DNA from: Deltaproteobacteria bacterium | Lineage (GTDB): Bacteria; Desulfobacterota; Dissulfuribacteria; Dissulfuribacterales; UBA3076 | NCBI GenBank assembly: GCA_030605675.1 | Contig: JAUWHV010000084.1 | Coordinates: 1 to 5,469 of the forward strand | Direction: 5' to 3' | Length of the DNA stretch: 5,469 nt | In this document: one piece after another, positions 1-4,263 of the stretch | How the letters are laid out: the number at the start of each line of letters is the position of its first letter | Position numbering within the stretch: the stretch's first letter is position 1 | The notes under the pieces: generated by a model | Seen by the model: the letters and a program-made list of their open reading frames with translations, nothing else | Databases searched by the model: none | Told to the model about the DNA's origin: nothing | Translations under genes and position numbers: made by a program

Positions 1-775
1 GGCCGGCCTTGTCATCCCTGGCGATGCGGTTTCCTGCGTACACGCTGAACCCGCTGTGGCGCCAGTTCATGAGCTTCTGGATGAGATCATCAGCTATCTT
101 GCCCTTGCGTTTCAGCATGGCGAGAATTCTGGACCGGAAAATTTCTTCAAGCTGCTTCATGTCGCACCTTGAAAGCACATAAAAGGTCCCGTTTTTTCGG
201 AAAAGGCCGTCAGCGACTATGGCATGAAGATGCGGGTGGAACCTGGCGTAATCTCCAAAGGTGTGAATAACCATCACGAGGCCTGGAATTCCGTCCGGAA
301 GGCAAAGCATAGTACGAAAGAAAATCTCAAGACTTTCCCTTGCACAATGGCAGAACTCTGTCAAAAGCTCCCTGTCGTACTTGAAATAAACACGGAGAAG
401 AATAGGTATACTGAACACGAATTGCCTGTGAGGTACTGGATAGAGAATATTGTTGCATACATCCTCTCCGAACTTGACCACCTTTTTGGAATGGCAGCTT
501 GGGCAGAACCACCGGCCTTTGCAGCTAAATGCCAGGAGATATTCATGGCGGCAGTCTGGATTCGTGCACCTGACCCTGGCGAAGCCTTCCTTCAGGTCTC
601 CGCACTTCAGGTAATCATGTACTACATCATCAATAACTGGACGAAAGAAGCCATACTGTTGCTCATAGCTCTCGTCATAGTTTGCCTTGAACTCTTCATA
701 GTTATTGTGCAGGATGTTCCATAGTGGCGACTGGAACGGATCTCTTGGATGATAGATAGGCAAGGCTTCGAGCAT
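1..775 (-). CDS. IS91-family (HUH/Y2) transposase, N-terminal part, cut by left window edge
   Basis: The minus strand is open from an ATG at 775-773 to the window edge, giving 258 codons without a stop. A cysteine cluster at residues 70-94 (C70, C75, C85, C91, C94, with FCPSCHSKK) is the zinc-binding N-terminal domain of IS91-type transposases. It is followed by PVPHRQFVFSIP (113-124) and the metal-binding HUH motif HPHLH (180-184), preceded by VIHTFGDYARF. The segment WRHSGFSVYAGNRIARDD (238-255) is also typical of this family. Such enzymes nick single-stranded DNA and move the element by a rolling-circle-like mechanism. The catalytic tyrosine region normally lies after the ARDD segment and is outside the window, so activity cannot be judged. 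A purine-rich AGAGAG lies 7 bases before the ATG, a weak ribosome-binding site. The reading frame is intact as far as it is visible. Confidence 0.9.
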   Translation of the reverse strand, partial: MLEALPIYHPRDPFQSPLWNILHNNYEEFKANYDESYEQQYGFFRPVIDDVVHDYLKCGDLKEGFARVRCTNPDCRHEYLLAFSCKGRWFCPSCHSKKVVKFGEDVCNNILYPVPHRQFVFSIPILLRVYFKYDRELLTEFCHCARESLEIFFRTMLCLPDGIPGLVMVIHTFGDYARFHPHLHAIVADGLFRKNGTFYVLSRCDMKQLEEIFRSRILAMLKRKGKIADDLIQKLMNWRHSGFSVYAGNRIARDDKAG

Positions 776-860
776 GGCAGTGCTCTCTTGTGCTGTGACT
801 GCAAAAGAAAACACCCAGCATATTCCATGCCTGCTTCACCTGCTTATGAAGCATTTCTCC

Positions 861-911
861 ACCTGGCGGCAGTTGGGCTTTTGTTGCCAATATTAAATCA
901 ACCTGGCGGCA
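861..911. repeat. Pair of 11-bp direct repeats, ACCTGGCGGCA, spaced 40 bp
   Basis: ACCTGGCGGCA occurs at 861-871 and exactly again at 901-911, starts 40 bp apart, roughly four helical turns. The second copy forms a small inverted repeat with what follows: CCTGG (902-906) and CCAGG (912-916) around CGGCA. The position just upstream of the transposase suggests binding sites for the transposase or a regulator, but that role is inference. Confidence 0.6.
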
Positions 912-921
912 CCAGGAGGGG

Positions 922-954
922 GACAATTTGCGGCCTCAATTGTCGGAAATTGTC
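922..954. repeat. Inverted repeat GACAATTT / AAATTGTC with an extra AATTGTC copy
   Basis: GACAATTT at 922-929 is the perfect reverse complement of AAATTGTC at 947-954, and a further AATTGTC lies between them at 938-944. A hairpin could therefore form in two alternative ways. Rolling-circle transposases commonly recognise hairpins near element ends, so this is the best candidate for the end structure of the adjacent IS91-like element. That role is inferred from position only. Confidence 0.5.
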
Positions 955-1066
955 AGCCTAGTAAAAAAATATTTTTCTATCAGCTCAGCCATTTTTTATA
1001 GTAACTGGACAGTCTAAAGTTCCTTTAATAGTTTGAAATTATAAGAAACGAAAAACTGAACTCGTC

Positions 1067-1086
1067 ATTCCGGCGAAAGTCGGAAT
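1067..1086. repeat. REP-like hairpin with GAAA tetraloop
   Basis: ATTCCGGC (1067-1074) can pair with GTCGGAAT (1079-1086) around the loop GAAA, giving an 8-bp stem with one G-U pair on the plus strand. The surrounding word GTCATTCCGGCGAAAG is close to a dispersed palindromic repeat that I recall from many proteobacterial genomes. Read on the minus strand it lies downstream of the MEMO-family gene, so it could protect or end that transcript. No T-run follows directly, so I call it a repeat and not a terminator. Confidence 0.55.
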
Positions 1087-1103
1087 CCGATGTTAGAGAG
1101 AAC

Positions 1104-1124
1104 TTTGGATTCTCAAGATCCAAA
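1104..1124 (-). terminator. Small stem-loop at the end of the MEMO-family gene, weak terminator candidate
   Basis: TTTGGAT (1104-1110) and ATCCAAA (1118-1124) form a perfect 7-bp inverted repeat around a 7-base loop. The repeat starts one base past the stop codon of the minus-strand gene. The stem is AT-rich and is followed on that strand by GTTCTCTCT with no run of T, so intrinsic termination would be weak at best. Confidence 0.25.
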
Positions 1125-1125
1125 A

Positions 1126-1929
1126 TCACTCAATTATAAAACTCGCATATCCAACGACCTGTACATAGTCTCCTGTCACGTCGCCGGACGTAGCGTATCG
1201 AATCAGTTTAGCGGAACCTGCTCCTAAGGCCAGAGACGCCACCAAAGTCACAGTAGTCGGTATTACCCCACACATTGATATATTATGTCCTCTCACGGTT
1301 TCCAAAAGACCCTGGGGGTCTAAGGCGAGGATCTTATCAATAGCCAGGCGGTCTTTGGACTGGGCCTGCTCCTGGGACTCATAATGAGTCATGTCGGTGC
1401 TGGCAACCAACAATACAGGTTTTCCTGCCTGTTTTACCGCCTCTGCTATTGTAGAACCTATGTCTTTACATACGGAAAAGGATAGGTCTTTTAGGCAAAC
1501 AGGCACAATACTCAAATTGGGCTGACGGTATTGCAGAAATGGTATCTGGACCTCCAGTGAATGCTCGTATGTATGTGCCAGTGCATCATCTTCAAGATAA
1601 TCAGAGAGTTCAACCATCAGGGCTGCAAGGTCCTCTGAGATGGGGACAGTGCCCATAGGCATGGACCATGCCCCCTTGGCCATCACTGCTGCCTGAGATC
1701 CGACTCCTGTATGGCTCGGACCTAAAATGATAACGGTTTCAGGCACCTCGACCTGGGCATAGGCTATTCCGGCCACGGCCCCGGAATACATATAACCCGC
1801 ATGAGGCGCAACTATTGCCTTTGCCGATCTTGCTTCCTTGATAGGACCTATTAACTTGCCAAGCTCATAGTGAAGCCGGGTGGGATTTCCATCATAAAAC
1901 TGGTCAGCTACAGCAGGTTGGCGTATCAT
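1126..1929 (-). CDS. MEMO1-family protein (AmmeMemoRadiSam system protein B)
   Basis: The 267-residue product matches the whole length of the MEMO family, which has the fold of class III extradiol dioxygenases (LigB-like). The family signature residues are all visible: APHAGYMYSG with H43, LGPSHTG with H73, YEHSLEVQIPF with H123, STDMTHY with D179 and H182, and MCG with C220. In human MEMO1 the equivalents of H43, H73 and C220 bind iron or copper, so metal binding is likely here. The bacterial function is not settled; many genomes pair this protein with an AMMECR1-domain protein and a radical SAM enzyme, neither of which is in this window. No signal peptide or membrane segment is seen, so it is probably cytoplasmic. 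The start is chosen because GGAGG (1944-1940) lies 10 bases before the ATG and the protein begins with the family-typical IRQPAVADQFY. It is divergent from the ligase gene. Confidence 0.93.
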   Translation of the reverse strand: MIRQPAVADQFYDGNPTRLHYELGKLIGPIKEARSAKAIVAPHAGYMYSGAVAGIAYAQVEVPETVIILGPSHTGVGSQAAVMAKGAWSMPMGTVPISEDLAALMVELSDYLEDDALAHTYEHSLEVQIPFLQYRQPNLSIVPVCLKDLSFSVCKDIGSTIAEAVKQAGKPVLLVASTDMTHYESQEQAQSKDRLAIDKILALDPQGLLETVRGHNISMCGVIPTTVTLVASLALGAGSAKLIRYATSGDVTGDYVQVVGYASFIIE

Positions 1930-1939
1930 GGTTTAATAT

Positions 1940-1944
1940 CCTCC
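1940..1944 (-). promoter_or_regulatory. Ribosome-binding site of the MEMO-family gene
   Basis: GGAGG on the minus strand lies 10 bases before the ATG at 1929-1927. The spacing is slightly long, but there is no competing start codon, so this site fixes the start. Confidence 0.75.
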
Positions 1945-1990
1945 AAAAAGGCAAATAGGTGCCAAAACAGACCAAAAAAGAAATGGTTCA

Positions 1991-2008
1991 CGCAAAGGCG
2001 CAAAGGCG
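1991..2008. repeat. Short tandem repeat, (CGCAAAGG)x2 + CG
   Basis: Two perfect copies of the 8-bp unit CGCAAAGG (1991-1998 and 1999-2006) are followed by CG. Similar CGCAAAGG tracts are scattered between genes in various proteobacteria, from recall. It lies between the divergent MEMO-family and ligase genes; no function can be read from it. Confidence 0.6.
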
Positions 2009-2020
2009 TAATTTGTGACT

Positions 2021-2129
2021 GTAAGCGTTTACAGGGTGCTGCAGATGCGAGGCGGAGGGTACGCAGACGTACTCCCTGTACTTCAAGTGCCCGACAACAA
2101 AGCAGATGCGGTGCCCTGTAAACGCTTAC
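2021..2129 (+). repeat. Structured inverted-repeat element (MITE- or REP-like), 109 bp
   Basis: GTAAGCGTTTACAGGG (2021-2036) is the exact reverse complement of 2114-2129, a 16-bp perfect terminal inverted repeat. The pairing continues inward on the plus strand for another seven positions (2037-2043 with 2107-2113) using three G-U pairs. On the minus strand these three become mismatches, so the plus-strand transcript folds better. Inside is a second hairpin: GTACG (2059-2063) pairs with CGTAC (2068-2072) around CAGA, extended by further G-C pairs with one bulged A. The element is too short to encode a protein. It is most likely a small non-autonomous mobile repeat or a structured RNA. Confidence 0.65.
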
Positions 2130-2131
2130 CA

Positions 2132-2137
2132 TATAAT
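2132..2137 (+). promoter_or_regulatory. Possible -10 box (TATAAT) for the ligase gene
   Basis: A perfect TATAAT lies 10 bases before the GTG start. No matching TTGACA-like box is found about 17 bases upstream, where the end of the inverted repeat lies. If used, transcription would begin almost at the start codon, giving a nearly leaderless mRNA. The AT-rich context makes a chance match possible. Confidence 0.3.
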
Positions 2138-2147
2138 ATTATGAGTT

Positions 2148-3077
2148 GTGACTAAACCAGTGTCAAGAAGTACCCTGCAGGCCGAGGAGCTGAAAAGGCT
2201 TATCGCGCATCACAAGATCCGGGACTCTGTCATAAACACCGGCCTGGATGCAGAAACAAGAGAAAAAATCCTGAGAAGGGCAAGGGTCGTCGGCCACGAA
2301 GTCTATTACTACAAAAAAGCCGACAGGCTTATGCCCCTTGCCAGACAGGCTATACTCCGGGCCGACAGCAATGGAACCGATCTACCATCCGGCTGCGTCT
2401 GGTGGGCAGGCTCTCTTGACCAGGCCCGGGGTAGAATAGGACGAAGCTGGTGGGCCCCCAAAGGGGGGCTGTATTTATGTCTGGCCCTGTATCCATCACT
2501 TTTTACTGAGGACTGGTCTTTTTACAATCTGGGAGTAGGAGTGGCTATTGCCCAAGTCTTGAGAGAAGGAGGAGTCTCGACAAAGATCCGCTGGATTAAT
2601 GACGTATTAATAAAGGGACGCAAGATAGCCGGCATCCTCACAGAAGCGGTCAAGGCACCCAATTCCGGGCAGACATATCTCCTCTTTGGCATAGGGATCA
2701 ACGCAAACATGGAGACCTTTCCTGAAGATCTCGCATTTGCCACATCTCTTTCCATAACTACAGGTAAACACTGGCACACAAATGAGCTTGCAGCCCAAAT
2801 CCTGGCACGGATCGGCTGGATCTTCGGGCTAATCCACCAATGGGAATCCGACTGTCTGAATGCTGAACCTGCCTACCTACCCCAAAATCCTGTAATAAGG
2901 GACTGGAATCTCCTGAGCGACACCATAGGGCGCAGGGTGATCTATGGCCTGAATGCTGAACTCAATCCGGAGTTTGAAGCCTTGGCTCAAGGGCTTGCAC
3001 CTGACGGAAGCCTCATACTAACCCTGGATAATGGTGAAGAGGTCAGGATCAATTCAGGGGAAATTCGTTATACTTAG
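2148..3077 (+). CDS. Biotin-protein-ligase-family protein (BirA-like catalytic and C-terminal domains, no HTH)
   Basis: The 309-residue product has the BPL/LplA catalytic fold and a BPL C-terminal domain. Members join biotin to AMP and pass it to a lysine of carrier proteins such as acetyl-CoA carboxylase. Visible motifs: QARGRIGRSWWAPKGGLYL (92-110, the glycine/arginine loop that binds biotinyl-AMP), KIRWINDVLIKGRKIAGIL (146-164, with K159 at the catalytic-lysine position), GIGINAN (181-187), and a C-terminal SH3-like segment from about 252 ending DGSLILTLDNGEEVRINSGE. The family start of this domain, usually with S-T-N for biotin, reads KKADRLM here, and the usual WPND is WIND. An N-terminal stretch of about 48 residues is charged and helical, not a winged helix, so a BirA-type repressor role is unlikely. 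GTG 2148 is the most upstream possible start because TGA precedes it at 2142; GTG 2160 is an alternative, and neither has a good ribosome-binding site. Confidence 0.82.
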   Translation: MTKPVSRSTLQAEELKRLIAHHKIRDSVINTGLDAETREKILRRARVVGHEVYYYKKADRLMPLARQAILRADSNGTDLPSGCVWWAGSLDQARGRIGRSWWAPKGGLYLCLALYPSLFTEDWSFYNLGVGVAIAQVLREGGVSTKIRWINDVLIKGRKIAGILTEAVKAPNSGQTYLLFGIGINANMETFPEDLAFATSLSITTGKHWHTNELAAQILARIGWIFGLIHQWESDCLNAEPAYLPQNPVIRDWNLLSDTIGRRVIYGLNAELNPEFEALAQGLAPDGSLILTLDNGEEVRINSGEIRYT

Positions 3078-3131
3078 GTAGAAGGCTGAAGGTAGAAGGC
3101 TGAAGGTAATCCCGGGAAAATTCGTTACACT
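3058..3131. repeat. Near-duplicate gene-end sequences flanking the tandem repeat
   Basis: GGGAAATTCGTTATACT (3058-3074) and GGGAAAATTCGTTACACT (3114-3131) differ by one inserted A and one substitution. The first encodes the last residues of the ligase; the second contains the TAA stop of prfB on the other strand. Together with the tandem repeat between them, this suggests a local duplication at the convergent gene ends. Confidence 0.5.
3076..3108. repeat. 14-bp tandem repeat, about 2.4 copies
   Basis: The unit AGGTAGAAGGCTGA occurs at 3076-3089 and 3090-3103 and continues as AGGTA to 3108. The first copy overlaps the TAG stop of the ligase gene. It fills most of the junction between the two convergent genes. 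I see no clear intrinsic terminator for either gene here, only a short CCCGGG palindrome at 3111-3116. Confidence 0.75.
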
Positions 3132-4262
3132 ACGGGCCCTGAAGCCTGATCCCGCAAATACGCCTCGATAAAGGGATCCAGATTTCCGTTCAGCACTTCA
3201 CTCACATTGCCGATCTCTACGCCTGTGCGATGGTCCTTGATCAGTTGATAGGGCTGGAGCACATAGGACCTAATCTGGCTTCCCCAGGCTATCTCCTTCT
3301 TCTTCTCATGGGCCTGCTGCCTTTTCGCATCCTTTTTTGCCTTCTCTTGTTCGAAGAGCCTGGCCTGCAGGATCTTCATGGCAATGGCCCGATTTTTATG
3401 CTGGGACCTCTGATTCTGACACTGGACAACTATCCCGGTTGGTAAGTGAGTAATGCGGACAGCGGAACTTGTCTTGTTAACATGTTGTCCGCCGGCTCCA
3501 CTGGCCCGGTATGTATCTACACGTAAATCTTTTTCATTAATATCAATTTCAATGGTCTCATCCAGCTCCGGAGCTACAAATACAGAGGCAAAGGAGGTAT
3601 GCCGCCTTCCCGAAGCGTCAAAGGGCGAAATGCGGACCAGACGATGCACACCCGCCTCAGACTTCAGATAGCCATAGGTATAGAGTCCCTCAGCCAGAAA
3701 TGTTGCACTCTTTGTACCGGCCTCATCTCCAGGCATAAGATCCAGCATTTTGACCTCAACCCCCCGCCTGTCACACCAACGGAGATACATTCTCAGCAAC
3801 ATCTCGGCCCAGTCCTGGGCCTCGGTCCCTCCTGCCCCGGCATGAATTGTTACAATAGCATTATTGCGGTCGTGCGAACCTGAAAGAAGTCTTGAGAGTT
3901 CAACCCCGTGTATCTTTTCATCAAGTTCCCTCAGCCCATCACTTACATCTTTAAGGGCTGATAAATCCTCTTCCTCTTCTGCCATTTCAAGCAGTAATTC
4001 AAGCTCTTCATGCTGCTCGGAAAGGTGGTCTAAAACCTCTTTTTGTTCTATCAGTAAAGATCGCTCCTTTAATAATTCTTTGGATTTAGGGTCTTCCCAG
4101 AAATCCTGACGGAGCATCTCCTTGTCTATTTCAGCAAGACGATTATCCAGGCTATCCCGATCAAAGATAACCCCTCAGGAGCTCTAAACGTCCGCTAAGA
4201 TCATGCAAGTGCTCCTTAATTTCCTGTATATTTATTGTTGTTTTATCCATAGTCGTACTCAT
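3125..4262 (-). CDS. prfB: Peptide chain release factor 2 (RF2), made by +1 programmed frameshift
   Basis: RF2 reads UGA and UAA stop codons and triggers release of the finished protein. The gene begins at ATG 4262-4260, reads 33 codons to CTT (4166-4164), meets an in-frame TGA (4163-4161), then continues in the +1 frame from GAT 4162 to the TAA at 3127-3125, giving 378 residues; E. coli RF2 has 365. In full-length numbering the stop-recognition tripeptide SPF is at 212-214 (VRISPFDASGRRHTSFASV) and the catalytic GGQ at 257-259 (SGAGGQHVNKTSSAVRITH). Residue 253, four before GGQ, is alanine, as in most bacteria and unlike the threonine of E. coli K-12. The N-terminal half is rich in Glu and Leu, typical of the helical domain 1. 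A strong AGGAGG lies 6 bases before the start. The gene follows lnt with one base between and is convergent with the ligase gene. Confidence 0.96.
4160..4176 (-). promoter_or_regulatory. prfB +1 programmed frameshift site
   Basis: On the minus strand the site reads AGGGG (4175-4171), TTAT, then CTT TGA T (4166-4160). The AGGGG acts as an internal Shine-Dalgarno element, CTT is the slippery codon and TGA is the stop that RF2 itself reads. It differs from the well-known E. coli site AGGGGGTATCTTTGAC by one base in the spacer and by T instead of C after the stop. When RF2 is scarce, the ribosome pauses at TGA and slips forward, so RF2 limits its own synthesis. Confidence 0.95.
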
Positions 4263-4263
4263 C

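Larger units (their letters stand above)
776..960. other. Probable terminal non-coding region of the IS91-like element
   Basis: This stretch lies upstream of the transposase and has no convincing gene. It holds an exact 11-bp direct repeat (ACCTGGCGGCA) 40 bp apart and a cluster of GACAATT/AATTGTC words at 922-954. After about position 960 the sequence turns abruptly AT-rich. In IS91-type elements the end nearest the transposase start is the termination (terIS) end, so I infer that the element ends near 955-960. The boundary is not proven, because IS91 elements lack ordinary terminal inverted repeats and target duplications. Confidence 0.4.
961..1125. other. AT-rich intergenic region between the IS and the MEMO-family gene
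   Basis: No open frame here resembles a gene. The first about 90 bases are rich in A and T (runs of A at 962-968 and T at 992-997). They are followed by a REP-like hairpin and a second small inverted repeat at the 3' end of the neighbouring minus-strand gene. The change in base composition near 960 fits a junction between inserted DNA and host DNA. Confidence 0.5.
2013..2153. mobile_element. 8-bp direct repeats TTGTGACT flanking the inverted-repeat element
   Basis: TTGTGACT occurs at 2013-2020, touching the left arm of the inverted repeat, and again at 2146-2153, 16 bases past its right arm. This is the pattern left by target-site duplication when a small element inserts, although the right-hand gap is unusual and could be part of the element. 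The right copy contains the GTG start and second codon of the ligase gene, so the insertion would sit directly at that gene's start. No transposase of its own is present. Confidence 0.45.

Noticed and set aside
224..724. 166-codon open frame on the plus strand
   Set aside because: It lies opposite the transposase, whose minus-strand frame has clear zinc-finger and HUH motifs; the plus-strand product shows no family motif.
702..926. Minus-strand open frame overlapping the transposase start, possibly a leader peptide starting at ATG 854
   Set aside because: The GGAG before ATG 854 is only two bases away, and the product has no recognisable motif. Part of it is simply the transposase sequence in another frame.
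749..961. 70-codon plus-strand open frame in the IS end region
   Set aside because: It is low in recognisable features, runs across the direct repeats, and has no ribosome-binding site; best explained as chance.
1991..2008. CRISPR-like repeat
   Set aside because: Only two adjacent 8-bp units without spacers; it is a simple tandem repeat.
1870..2132. Open frames on both strands across the divergent intergenic region
   Set aside because: They translate the inverted-repeat element and tandem repeats and are rich in Arg and Cys with no domain; they also overlap the start of the MEMO-family gene.
3105..3135. Possible bidirectional terminator at the convergent junction
   Set aside because: Only CCCGGG with imperfect AAT/ATT flanks is present; the stem is too short and no T-run follows it on either strand.
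3453..3883. Plus-strand open frames inside prfB
   Set aside because: They lie opposite the highly conserved RF2 domains and carry no motif of their own.
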